64,000 nucleotides of DNA from Nakamurella panacisegetis (GTDB lineage Bacteria; Actinomycetota; Actinomycetes; Mycobacteriales; Nakamurellaceae), in contig NZ_LT629710.1 of assembly GCF_900104535.1 (NCBI RefSeq), positions 3,259,501-3,323,500 of the forward strand, in the 5' to 3' direction. Every line of letters begins with the position of its first letter. Within the stretch, counting starts at the first letter, position 1. Positions 56,092 through 64,000 of the stretch are shown in pieces. The position numbers and the translations under genes were made by a program. A model generated the notes under the pieces. It made no database searches and had not been told where the DNA came from. It saw only the letters and a program-made list of their open reading frames with translations.

Positions 56092-56871
56092 TCACGCCCG
56101 TGACTTGTGCTTCGCCGATCGCATCAGACGGTCGAGCAGAGCGTCGAACATGACGGCCATTTCCCGGGCACCGGCGGTTGGCCACTGATGGATCGGAACG
56201 GCGGCGCCTTGCGCCTGCTGGATCGCCGCTCGGTCGGGGAGTTGCGGATTCAACACCAGCGGGCCGAACAGGTCCTTCAGTTCGGCCAGGCGGTAGTCGT
56301 GTTCGGTCATCCGGGGGCGGACCCGGTTCACCACCACACCGAGCGGCTGCAGGTGCCGGTGGGTGAGGCGTTCCTTCTGCACGGCCTCGAGGGCCCGCTG
56401 CACACCGGTCACGGCGTACAACGAAGGCTCGGTGACCAGCACGGCTCGATCGGAGGCGACCAGTGCCGAGCGGGTCAGCTGACCGAGCGACGGCGGGCAG
56501 TCGATGAGGATCAGGTCGGGCACCGGATCGACCTTCGACAGGGCAGTCGTCAGCCGGGCCAGCTGCTTCGCCGTCGGATCCGGGTTGTTGTGCGCCTCGG
56601 TGTCCTCACTGCCGGCCAGCACCCGCAGGTGTGGACTCCACGGCGACACGCGGACGGTCTCGTTGACGATGGCCCGACGCGGGTTGGCCAGCACGTCGGC
56701 GATGTTGGTCCCCCCGTCATCGATCTCGACGGTGGTGGTGGCGTTCATCTGTGGGTCGAGATCGACCAGCAGGGTGTTCAACCCGGCGTGTATGGCGGCA
56801 GACGCGAGACCGAGGGTGACGGTCGTCTTGCCGACGCCGCCCTTCAAACTGAGGACACTGGCCACCAACAT
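56092..56871 (-). CDS. ParA/Soj-like ATPase
   Basis: A 259-residue ParA-type ATPase. The deviant Walker A is KGGVGKTT (residues 10-17), then LLVDLDPQMNATT and LILIDCPPSLG. The frame continues upstream, but ATG 56871 gives the standard MLVASVLSLKGG start; a GTG two codons earlier is possible. No ParB lies next to it, so it is an orphan ParA rather than the chromosome-origin ParA, perhaps placing a protein complex on the nucleoid. Its stop faces the HEPN gene. Confidence 0.9.
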   Translation of the reverse strand: MLVASVLSLKGGVGKTTVTLGLASAAIHAGLNTLLVDLDPQMNATTTVEIDDGGTNIADVLANPRRAIVNETVRVSPWSPHLRVLAGSEDTEAHNNPDPTAKQLARLTTALSKVDPVPDLILIDCPPSLGQLTRSALVASDRAVLVTEPSLYAVTGVQRALEAVQKERLTHRHLQPLGVVVNRVRPRMTEHDYRLAELKDLFGPLVLNPQLPDRAAIQQAQGAAVPIHQWPTAGAREMAVMFDALLDRLMRSAKHKSRA

Positions 56872-57158
56872 CGCCACACCGTACAGGTCGCAATCGGCGA
56901 GCCGATGGCGCGCGGGTGCGCGTCGTCCCGCGGGTCGTTGCCGCGGGCGTCGGGGGCAGTTCCGAGCATCCCCCGGCCGCCGAGCCGACGGCGGTCCGGT
57001 CCGCGGTGCCCGGTCGACGGATACGCTGCCCGCACCAGATTGATTCGCCGCCGATTGCTCCTCGGGCCGACGGGGATGAGCAGGTGCCGGTCGGTCGGCA
57101 CCGGGTGCGGCCGCGGCCGGTCGATCCGGTCCGACCACGAGCAGCAGGAGAGTCGAAC

Positions 57159-57890
57159 ATGAACGCGGCATCGCGCACCATCACGCCCGACCCGGTGGGA
57201 GAGGCTGTCGCTGCACTCGCCGGCCCGGCGGGTGGCGCCGTGGTGATCGATGTCGGCGGCGGCAGTGGCACCAGGGCAGTCCCGTTGGCCCGTCTGGGAT
57301 GCACCGTGCTGGTCGTCGACGCGTCGATCGACGCCCTCGCCATCCTGCGACGCCGAGCGGCGGACGCCGGGGTGGCCGACCGCATCACGGCCGTGCAGGC
57401 CGACGCCGTAGCCCTGGCCGGAGCGGTGTCGCCCGCGACCGCCGATCTGGTCCTGTGTCATCACCTCCTGGAGACGGTGGACGACCCGGCCGCCACCCTG
57501 GCCGGGATCGCCTCCGCGATGAAACCGGACGGCCGGGCGTCGGTACTCGTGGCCGGTCGATTCGCGGCGGTGCTGGCCCAGGCGGTGGCCGGGCGGTACG
57601 CCGACGCGGCGGCCATCCTCGACAGCGCGGACGGCAACTTCGGCCCGCACGACCCGGTGCGCCGGCGGTTCGACGTCGACGGATTGACCGCTCTGCTGGC
57701 CGAGGCCAGCCTGGAGATCGTCTCCCTCGACGGGGTCGGTGTGGTGTCCGGGCTCGTGCCCGGTGGGATCCGCCCGACCGGCCTCGGCACCGAGCAGCTC
57801 AGCGGGCTCGAGCACCGACTCGCCGGGCACCGGCAACTCCGTGAGATCGCCACCGATCTGCACGCCGTGGTCCGGCTGCGGGCCGGTTGA
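57159..57890 (+). CDS. Class I SAM-dependent methyltransferase
   Basis: A 243-residue methyltransferase with motif I VVIDVGGGSGTRAVPLA (about 27-43), the acidic post-I residue in VLVVDAS, and DLVLCHHLLETVDDP as motif II region. ATG 57159 follows GCAGGAGAG. dinB starts 16 bases after its stop, so the two probably share a transcript. Substrate unknown. Confidence 0.9.
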   Translation: MNAASRTITPDPVGEAVAALAGPAGGAVVIDVGGGSGTRAVPLARLGCTVLVVDASIDALAILRRRAADAGVADRITAVQADAVALAGAVSPATADLVLCHHLLETVDDPAATLAGIASAMKPDGRASVLVAGRFAAVLAQAVAGRYADAAAILDSADGNFGPHDPVRRRFDVDGLTALLAEASLEIVSLDGVGVVSGLVPGGIRPTGLGTEQLSGLEHRLAGHRQLREIATDLHAVVRLRAG

Positions 57891-57906
57891 TCGGCGGGAC
57901 GACCCA

Positions 57907-59223
57907 GTGGGCCAGAGTGCGAACGGCCGCCGCTACATCACCGACGACCTCGAGGCGATCGACGATCGGCTCTGCACAATCCTGCATGTCGACATGGATG
58001 CCTTCTTCGCGTCCGTGGAGCTTCGGCGACGACCGGAACTCCGTGGGCGACCGATGATGGTCGCTGGCGACAGCGGGCGGGGTGTCGTCCTGTCGGCGAC
58101 CTACGAGGCCCGCACGAGCGGCGTCCGCTCGGCCATGCCCACCGGACGGGCCAAGGCATTGTGTCCCGGCATCATCGTCATCGAGCCCGATCAGGCCGCC
58201 TACCGGGAGGCCTCACAAGCGGTCATGGCGATTTTCGGCGACGTGACGCCGCTGGTCGAGCCGCTCTCGGTGGACGAGGCCTTCCTCGACATCTCCGGTG
58301 CGCGGCGGCTCGCCGGTCGGCCGGGGCAGATCGCCGCCCGCCTCCGGACCCGGATCCGGGACGAACTCGGCTTGACGGCGACCGTCGGTGGCGCGGCGAC
58401 GAAGTTCATCGCCAAATTGGCGTCCGGTCTGGCCAAGCCGGACGGGTTGTTGCTGGTGCCACCGGATCACGTGCTCGACCTGCTGCACCCCTTGCCGGTA
58501 CGCGCACTGTGGGGTGTCGGGCCAAAGACTGCGCAGACGCTCGAGGCGCTCGGACTGTCCACCGTCGGGGAGATGGCGGCGATGGACCGGGCGTCCCTGA
58601 TGCGTCACGTTGGTCGGGCCACCGGCGCGAAACTGCACGACCTGGCCAACGGACTGGACGACCGCTCGGTCGAGACCGTATCGACCGAAGGTTCGATCGG
58701 AGCCGAGACGACGTTCAGTTCCGACACCTCCGACCGGGCGTTCCTCAACCGGGAGCTCCTGGCCCTGGCCGAGAAAACCGCACGGCGCGCGCGGGAGGCC
58801 GGGTTGCGGGGACGGACGGTGGCGCTGAAGGTCAGATTCGAGGACTTCTCCACCGTGAGCCGCTCGGTGACCCTGTCGACACCGACCGACCTGTCCGGGG
58901 TCATCCACCGGACAGCCGCTGAGCTGTTGGCCAAGTTGGGCTACGGCCGGCTGGTCCGCCTGGTCGGGATCCGGCTCGAGCAGTTGGTCACGGCGGATCA
59001 GGTGAGCGAGCAGCTGGAACTCGGGGTGGACGACGATCGGCCGGGTTGGCGTGAGGCCGAGGGCGCCCTGGATCGGGTAACGGCGCGTTTCGGGTCCCTG
59101 GCGGTGCGTCGTGCATCACTGTTCGACCGCCCGAATCCCCCGTTAGAGGGAGAAAACCGGTCCAGCGGGCATCCGAATATCACAAAGGAGTCCGATTCTG
59201 GGGCAGATTTGCCCGGTCGCTAG
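57907..59223 (+). CDS. dinB: DNA polymerase IV
   Basis: A 438-residue Y-family translesion polymerase. Catalytic acids are D29 (HVDMDAFFASVE) and D123-E124 (LSVDEAFLD); the little-finger domain has STEGSIGAETTFSSDTSD and ALKVRFEDFSTVSRSVTL. The clamp-binding site is a degenerate QLELG at 369-373 followed by the conserved DRPGWREAE stretch. The tail from about 400 is polar and unusual. GTG 57907 gives a slight N-terminal extension of about 22 residues. No SOS box was found directly before it; a shared transcript starts upstream. Confidence 0.95.
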   Translation: MGQSANGRRYITDDLEAIDDRLCTILHVDMDAFFASVELRRRPELRGRPMMVAGDSGRGVVLSATYEARTSGVRSAMPTGRAKALCPGIIVIEPDQAAYREASQAVMAIFGDVTPLVEPLSVDEAFLDISGARRLAGRPGQIAARLRTRIRDELGLTATVGGAATKFIAKLASGLAKPDGLLLVPPDHVLDLLHPLPVRALWGVGPKTAQTLEALGLSTVGEMAAMDRASLMRHVGRATGAKLHDLANGLDDRSVETVSTEGSIGAETTFSSDTSDRAFLNRELLALAEKTARRAREAGLRGRTVALKVRFEDFSTVSRSVTLSTPTDLSGVIHRTAAELLAKLGYGRLVRLVGIRLEQLVTADQVSEQLELGVDDDRPGWREAEGALDRVTARFGSLAVRRASLFDRPNPPLEGENRSSGHPNITKESDSGADLPGR

Positions 59224-59336
59224 AAGTAGCAGCCGAGTGCTCGTATCCTTGCGGAAGGACGTCGTTCGACGTCCGTTACCACAGTGATCACTTGACGAAG
59301 ACTGGCCAACGTTGGTCGGGTGCCGGAGGAGGACCC
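59224..59336. promoter_or_regulatory. DUF3040 promoter region with a palindrome
   Basis: GGACGTC-GTTC-GACGTCC at 59257-59274 is a perfect 7-base inverted repeat. It lies where transcription would start from a TATCCT -10-like hexamer at 59244-59249, and could be an operator or a 5' RNA hairpin. Confidence 0.4.
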
Positions 59337-59714
59337 ATGCCGCTCTCCGAGCACGAGCAGCGCATGCTCGACGAGATTGAACGCGCTCTGTATCACGACG
59401 ACCCGAAGTTCGCCACCAGTGTGAACGTCAGCCGTATTCGCCGCCGCCGACCGATTCTGGCCGCCGGTGCCTTCCTGATCGGCCTCGTGCTACTGGTGGT
59501 CGGCGTGATCGCGACGCAGAGTGTCCTCACTCTGGGAGTGATCGTCAGCGTGGTCGGATTCCTGGTGATGGTCGCCTCCGTCGGTCTGTTCGTCTTCGGC
59601 CAGCCCGGCGCCCGCGCGGCCGGCAAACCGACCGCCAGCGCTCCGGGAGCCGGCAACTCGCTGTCCGATCGGATGGAAGAGCGTTTCCGCCGTCGCTTCG
59701 ACGAGCAGGGCTGA
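59337..59714 (+). CDS. DUF3040 membrane protein
   Basis: A 125-residue protein. The motif MPLSEHEQRMLDEIERALYH is the DUF3040 signature, followed by RIRRRRPILAAGAFLIGLVLL and a second membrane segment (about 68-90, LGVIVSVVGFLVMVASVGLF), then a polar tail. In actinobacteria the gene lies close to mraZ and the division cluster. GGAGGAGG precedes the ATG. Function unknown. Confidence 0.9.
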   Translation: MPLSEHEQRMLDEIERALYHDDPKFATSVNVSRIRRRRPILAAGAFLIGLVLLVVGVIATQSVLTLGVIVSVVGFLVMVASVGLFVFGQPGARAAGKPTASAPGAGNSLSDRMEERFRRRFDEQG

Positions 59715-59767
59715 GAACACCCGCCTCGATCCTGGGCATCACAACTTCAGTCGCCATCTCCACCGGA

Positions 59768-59806
59768 GACCTGCTCCACCGCATTTCGCGGCGGGGCAGG
59801 TCTTCT
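59768..59806. terminator. Hairpin terminator between DUF3040 and the transglutaminase gene
   Basis: GACCTGCtccaCCGC pairs with GCGGcggggCAGGTC around an ATTTC loop, followed by TTCT. It serves the converging transcripts of both neighbours. Confidence 0.75.
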
Positions 59807-59849
59807 GGCGTATCCGGACCGGGCGCGGGGCGGGCCGGGTGATGGACCC

Positions 59850-59881
59850 GGGCGCCGACGGACCGGGGCGCCGACGGACCG
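59850..59881. repeat. 16-bp direct repeat (two full units)
   Basis: Two identical copies of GGGCGCCGACGGACCG, with a degenerate third unit, in the gap between the DUF3040 terminator and the transglutaminase stop. Confidence 0.8.
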
Positions 59882-59940
59882 GGCCCCGACCAGCCGGGGC
59901 GAATAGGGGGTGAACCAGAGCGGCGCCGGCGATCCGATGT

Positions 59941-62304
59941 CTAACGCAAGCGGCGCAACGAGCGCGGAATCAACCGCTCGGTCAGTGGGACCGTGGCGTG
60001 CTCCTTCAGGCCGTCGACGATGCTGTTCACACCGGCCACCAGCTCGCGGCCGTTGATCTCCGGCTCCGCCCGGTCGAGCACCAACGTCTGGCCGTCAGGC
60101 CCTTCCGTCCGTCCGTTCGCGGTCGCCGATGCCGTCGAGACCGAGGACACCGGGCCCGCGGGTGCGCCGTACCAGGCGCTCTCGGCGGCGATGACGACCG
60201 TCCGCAAGCGGTGCCGGCCGACATCGTCCAGGTGCGCACGACGAGCGAGCCGGTTCGCCGTGATCCGCGCCGACTCCGAGGAATGGGGCAGGATGCCGTG
60301 ATCGATCGCGGTGTCCTCGATCTCGTTCCACGCTGCGACGGCCCCCGCCGGACCGCCGGAGCGAGCCAGCCGGATCCGGGCCGACCGCCGGCGCAGACGG
60401 AACACGGTCGGCAGGAACAGCAGTCCGATCAGCACCGCCAGGCCGGCCAGGACGACCAGCGCCGTGCGGATCCAGCCGGTGGACGAGTGGCCGGCGCCCC
60501 CGACGACCGACACCTGCGTGGCGACCGCACTCGACTTGGTGGCCTTGGTGGTGGTGTCGAGGTGATTGTTGGTCGTCGGTGCGGCCTTGGTGTTGGTGGC
60601 AGTGGCCGCCGAGGTCGCCGTCGTGGGGTTGGCCGTCGGCTGGGTGAAACCCTGGAGGCCTCCCTGCCCGGCGACCGGCGGCGTCGGGTCGAACCGGACC
60701 CAGCCGTGATTCTCGAAGTCCACCTCGACCCAGGCGTGGGCGTCGTGGCTGGTGACCAGCCAGCTGCCGTTGGACTGCTTCACGCCCTGGGTGAATCCGA
60801 CGACCACCCGGCTGGGGATGTTCAGGGACCTGAGCATGATCGCCATGGCCGAGGCGTACTGCTCGCAGTAGCCCTGCTTGTTGGTCAGGAAGTCGACCAG
60901 TGCGTCACCGCTGTTGCCCGGCAGTACGTCCAGCGAATAGACGAAGCCGTTGGCCGGATCGGTGAACCACTGCTGCAGGGCCAGCGCCTTGTCGTACGCG
61001 GTCGGGGCGTCCGCCGTGACCTGGGCGGCCTCGTCGCGCACCATGGCCGGGAGGGAACCCGTCTCGGTCAGGTTGCCACCGGAGACGACGGCGTCCTGCT
61101 CGAGGGACTCGGCCGATGGCTGAGTCTGGTCGACCGAGAGCCGGTACGGCGTCGGCTTGATCTTGTCGGTGCGGAAGATCGTGGTCAGCGCCGAGTCGAA
61201 GTCCCAACCGTCGGACAGACCGCTGACCGCGGCGGTGCCGGTGAGGATGGGCAGGAAGCGGTCCTGGTAGCCGGTCGGGGTGACGGTGACGGTGGCGTTC
61301 GTCGGCAGTGCCGTGGCACCCGGCAGCTCTCCGTCGACCTGGTTGACGTCGGCCGACAGCGTCCCCAGGGACCAGCCCTTGTTCGGCGTCCAGGTGGTCA
61401 GGCTGACCGTCCGGAAGTAGTCGGGGTGCTTGAGTCCGGTGACGGTCAGCACGTTGACCGGGTCGGACTTCTTCAGGCTGCCCAGCAGGGACGCGAACGG
61501 GGAGAGCCCGACCGTGCCGTTGTTCGATCCGCTGGTGTGGGGGAGGCGGCCGGTGGTGCCGATGCCGGTCACCGACCCGGCCACGACGAGCGCGACCGCG
61601 GCCGACAGGATCGTGATGGCTCCGCCGTTGATGGCCAGCCCCACCCCCGCTCTGACCCCGCTGCGACGGTCCTTGTGGCCGGTCACCGCGAGAAGGGCCG
61701 CGTAGAGCACTGCGGGGCCGGCAAAGCTGTACCACGGCAGCATGGTGCTCGCGATCGAGGCGGGCACCGAATACAGGCAGAGGAGAGGTAGAGCCACCAG
61801 GGCTGGGGCCTTGGCCTCGGCGACCAGGAAATCGGCCAGGAACGCCGCCAGGCCGATCGAGAGGGAGATCAGGAAACTCAGTTCCGGGGTCGACTGGGCT
61901 GGAGGGGATGTCTCGACGATCTGTTTCCACGCGCCGGAGAGCAGGGTGCCGGCCTCGCCGACGGCGGCGCTGTTGGGCAGCACCCCGCCGATCCCACTCG
62001 AGGTGAACAGCGACGTCAGCGCGATCACGAACCCGGCGAGTTGGAGACCCGCCGTGGCCACGGTCGGCAGGCGGATCAACCGCCCTCCCACGCCGACCAG
62101 CCAGATCACCGCCACCACCTCGATCAGCGGCAGGACCCAGGAGTGACCGATGATCGGCGCGCTGAGCGCGCTGGACCCGGTGAGCACGGCCGCCGCGGCC
62201 AGGAACGTCGCACCGATCCCGACGGGCGGAGTGGGCGGGGGGGTCGGAAGGGGCGGGACCGGGGCGTATCCGGGACGGGGAACGGACGCGGTCGCCGTGC
62301 TCAC
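59941..62304 (-). CDS. Transglutaminase-like membrane protein (TgpA type)
   Basis: A 787-residue protein with about seven membrane segments in the first 270 residues, an extracytoplasmic transglutaminase domain, one more membrane segment near 650 and a cytoplasmic C-terminal DUF4129-like tail (WNEIEDTAIDHGILPHSSES). The catalytic triad is C480 (QGYCEQYASAM), H523 (HDAHAWVEV) and D539 (RFDPTPP). The frame opens further upstream, but GTG 62304 overlaps the stop of the DUF58 gene (GTGA). Together with DUF58 and MoxR it forms a conserved unit of unknown chemistry. Confidence 0.92.
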   Translation of the reverse strand: MSTATASVPRPGYAPVPPLPTPPPTPPVGIGATFLAAAAVLTGSSALSAPIIGHSWVLPLIEVVAVIWLVGVGGRLIRLPTVATAGLQLAGFVIALTSLFTSSGIGGVLPNSAAVGEAGTLLSGAWKQIVETSPPAQSTPELSFLISLSIGLAAFLADFLVAEAKAPALVALPLLCLYSVPASIASTMLPWYSFAGPAVLYAALLAVTGHKDRRSGVRAGVGLAINGGAITILSAAVALVVAGSVTGIGTTGRLPHTSGSNNGTVGLSPFASLLGSLKKSDPVNVLTVTGLKHPDYFRTVSLTTWTPNKGWSLGTLSADVNQVDGELPGATALPTNATVTVTPTGYQDRFLPILTGTAAVSGLSDGWDFDSALTTIFRTDKIKPTPYRLSVDQTQPSAESLEQDAVVSGGNLTETGSLPAMVRDEAAQVTADAPTAYDKALALQQWFTDPANGFVYSLDVLPGNSGDALVDFLTNKQGYCEQYASAMAIMLRSLNIPSRVVVGFTQGVKQSNGSWLVTSHDAHAWVEVDFENHGWVRFDPTPPVAGQGGLQGFTQPTANPTTATSAATATNTKAAPTTNNHLDTTTKATKSSAVATQVSVVGGAGHSSTGWIRTALVVLAGLAVLIGLLFLPTVFRLRRRSARIRLARSGGPAGAVAAWNEIEDTAIDHGILPHSSESARITANRLARRAHLDDVGRHRLRTVVIAAESAWYGAPAGPVSSVSTASATANGRTEGPDGQTLVLDRAEPEINGRELVAGVNSIVDGLKEHATVPLTERLIPRSLRRLR

Positions 62305-63602
62305 ACCGGCCTCCGGTCGAACGCGGGCCGGCCGTTGACCGGGACGGCACTGAGTGAGTACCCGTCGCCGGCGTGACAGGCACGACGCCATGCGCCGGCC
62401 AGATCGTCGCCCGGCCTCACCACCACGACCCGCCAGTCGGCCGCCCGCAACGCGTCGACGGTGACCTGGGAACCGACCGAGCCGCTCTCCGGATCCCAGT
62501 CCTGCGTGGCCATCACCAGGGCCACCGCGTTCACCCCGCGGCGACGGGTGGCGGCGAACAGCTGCGCGTCCGGGGCGCTCATCTCGCCCAGCACAGCGAT
62601 GACCAGCCCGGCCCGGCCCAGGAGCAGCGGTTTGAGCTTGACGTGCTCGTCCGGTTCGAGCACGGCCAGACCGGCCAGCACGTCATCGGAGATGTCGTGG
62701 CCCTGGGCGATGACGGTTCCCCGATGGGACACCAGCTTCACCTGGTGGTCGGAGTCGAGCAGATGTAGCGAGATCGAGGCGGCCAGCACCACGGCGGTCT
62801 CGAGGCTGGAGGCGGCACCGCTGCCGCGATGAGCGGACGCCCGATGGTCGAGGACGATGGTGGCCCCGCCGTGCGAGACCGGCTCTTCCAATCGCACCAT
62901 CAGGTCGTCGTGGCGGGCCGATGCGCGCCAGTGAATGGTGCGGATGTCGTCACCGCTGCGGTACTCCCGAACACCGATGTCCGGGTCGCCGCCGACGGTG
63001 CCGACCGTGGCTCGTCCGGATGCCGCGGACCGGGCCCCCGAGCTGTTCGGCATCCCGGTCAGCGCCACCACGGTCGGGACCACCAGCACCTCGGCGCGGG
63101 CGTCCAGCATCCGGTTGTCCTCCCAGAGATCGAACGGGTCGCCGATGCGGATGTGCGGGGGACCGATGGTGAACCGGCCCCGCCGGGAGGCGTAGATCGG
63201 GTAGATGATCCGGGAGACCTCGCCGCGCCGGATCGGGGCGATCAGGTAGCGCATCCCGGCGGACAGGCCGGGTACGGCCGGTTCGGAGATCTCGATCGAC
63301 GGGGTCCTGGTCTGCCCGGCGTTGGTGATGAGCAGGACGGCCTGCCCCCGGGTCCCCGGCCGGAGACGCTCGGGCGTCACCTGGTGCACACCGGCCAGCT
63401 GCGTCCGGCGGAGAGCGGTGACGGCCACCGCGAACAGGGGCAGGGCCGCGGCCATCAACCCGACCCGGAGCAGATCCCGCTCGTCCAGGACGAAGGCGCA
63501 GATGATGGCGGCGATCCCGCCGGCCACCAGGCAGCGGCCACGGGTGGTCAGCCCCCGCCCGACGCTGCGATCGCGACGAGCGGACCGATCAGACACGACC
63601 AC
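62301..63602 (-). CDS. DUF58 domain protein
   Basis: A 433-residue membrane-associated protein. Two hydrophobic segments (about 22-64, CLVAGGIAAIICAFVL and VGLMAAALPLFAVAVTAL) precede a long soluble region with the DUF58 signature VREYRSGDDIRTIHWRASAR and a VWA-like fold (ATIVLDHRASA). It is usually encoded with MoxR and a transglutaminase. The GTG at 63602 overlaps the MoxR stop; GTG 63596 is an alternative. Confidence 0.93.
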   Translation of the reverse strand: MVVSDRSARRDRSVGRGLTTRGRCLVAGGIAAIICAFVLDERDLLRVGLMAAALPLFAVAVTALRRTQLAGVHQVTPERLRPGTRGQAVLLITNAGQTRTPSIEISEPAVPGLSAGMRYLIAPIRRGEVSRIIYPIYASRRGRFTIGPPHIRIGDPFDLWEDNRMLDARAEVLVVPTVVALTGMPNSSGARSAASGRATVGTVGGDPDIGVREYRSGDDIRTIHWRASARHDDLMVRLEEPVSHGGATIVLDHRASAHRGSGAASSLETAVVLAASISLHLLDSDHQVKLVSHRGTVIAQGHDISDDVLAGLAVLEPDEHVKLKPLLLGRAGLVIAVLGEMSAPDAQLFAATRRRGVNAVALVMATQDWDPESGSVGSQVTVDALRAADWRVVVVRPGDDLAGAWRRACHAGDGYSLSAVPVNGRPAFDRRPV

Positions 63603-64000
63603 CCCGCGGCACCCGGAGGCGTCCGAGCAGCACTCTGATGATCTCCTCGGCCGACCGGTGCGCCGCGTGGGCCTCGACGGTCAGCAACAAGCGGTGGGCC
63701 AGGACCGGGGCGGCGAGACGCTGGATGTCGTCCGGTACGACGTAGCCTCGCCCGTCCAGTGCGGCCGCGGCCTTGGCCGCGCGGGCCAGATGGAGCACGG
63801 CGCGCGGTGATCCGCCAAGGCGGACCTCGGGGATGGCCCGGGTCGCTCCGACCACCTCGACGATGTACTGCCGGAGTTCCGGGGCCAGGTGGATGGTGCT
63901 GACCGCGTCGATCAGCGCGGCCACGGTCGGGCCATCGGTGACCGGCACCAGGTCGTCCAGTGGGTCGCTGTGGTCCCGTCCGGCCAGCATGGCCACCTCG
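63589..64000 (-). CDS. MoxR AAA ATPase, C-terminal part (runs off right edge)
   Basis: The last 137 residues of a MoxR-type AAA+ ATPase, open to the right edge. The helical lid reads VAMLAGRDHSDPLDDLVPV, then ARAAKAAAALDGRGYVVPDD and APVLAHRLLLTVEAHA, which is diagnostic. The Walker motifs lie outside the window. MoxR ATPases act with VWA-fold partners such as the DUF58 protein encoded next. It overlaps that gene by 14 bases. Confidence 0.92.
   Translation of the reverse strand, partial: EVAMLAGRDHSDPLDDLVPVTDGPTVAALIDAVSTIHLAPELRQYIVEVVGATRAIPEVRLGGSPRAVLHLARAAKAAAALDGRGYVVPDDIQRLAAPVLAHRLLLTVEAHAAHRSAEEIIRVLLGRLRVPRGGRV

Noticed and set aside
57153-57170. SOS box at the methyltransferase start
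   Set aside because: TCGAAC is present, but the right half-site is ACGCGG and does not match.

Overview
The window is chromosomal DNA of a high-GC actinobacterium. Gene order, not only single genes, places it there. One block runs CDP-alcohol phosphatidyltransferase, DUF881, Sbp, DUF881, gcvH, garA, MerR, BFN nuclease, MerR, and gcvP follows after a two-gene insertion, as in the Mycobacterium tuberculosis pgsA2-Rv1823-Rv1824-Rv1825-gcvH-garA-Rv1828-Rv1829-Rv1830-gcvB region. A second block runs DUF3046, recA, recX, rny, gluABCD, miaB, DUF349, an extradiol-dioxygenase-like gene, miaA, dapF, hflX, lexA, a LysM gene, nrdR and nrdJ. The right end (dinB, DUF3040, transglutaminase, DUF58, MoxR) normally lies just before mraZ and the division/cell-wall cluster. 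Family-level placement (Nakamurella-like) is inference only. No rRNA, tRNA, insertion sequence, prophage or CRISPR was seen.

Layout. 1-6 kb: a multi-PAS sensor cut by the left edge with an HTH gene upstream of it, OsmC, ald with a divergent Lrp-type regulator, and a UDP-glucose pyrophosphorylase overlapping a Nudix hydrolase. 6-12.4 kb: the gcvH-garA-MerR block, ended by a strong hairpin. 12.4-14.2 kb: a MarR/MFS efflux pair. 14.3-17.5 kb: a tandem glycine riboswitch and gcvP, whose 3' end is drawn into a 63-bp tandem repeat. 17.7-24.8 kb: an envelope block with a secreted Cys-rich protein, a membrane-anchored binding-protein/VWA protein, PspA, a PspM-like protein and a membrane-anchored Hsp70. 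24.9-29.2 kb: DUF3046, recA, recX, rny. 29-33.8 kb: a TIGR03084-type protein and the gluABCD glutamate importer. 34-40 kb: miaB, DUF349, miaA, dapF. 40-44 kb: MFS with a divergent ArsR-like regulator, hflX and tatA. 44.4-49.8 kb: lexA, a LysM gene, nrdR and nrdJ. 50-55 kb: a second binding-protein/VWA gene with a membrane partner, a DUF885 peptidase-like protein and a GNAT enzyme. 55.5-64 kb: HEPN, ParA, methyltransferase, dinB, DUF3040, TgpA-like transglutaminase, DUF58 and MoxR (cut by the right edge).

Two themes link the genes. One is DNA damage and replication control. LexA-type SOS boxes lie before recA, between lexA and the LysM gene, and, as a perfect palindrome, before the HEPN gene near dinB. 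DnaA boxes lie before recA and as a cluster before nrdR-nrdJ. The other is envelope homeostasis: PspA/PspM-like/Hsp70 beside one binding-protein/VWA protein, and a second such protein paired with a small membrane protein of similar layout to the PspM-like one. A third observation is that several 3' ends (gcvP, miaB, nrdJ, DUF3040) are followed by short tandem repeats, twice beginning inside the last codons of the gene, and that a 74-bp palindromic element occurs twice in opposite orientation.
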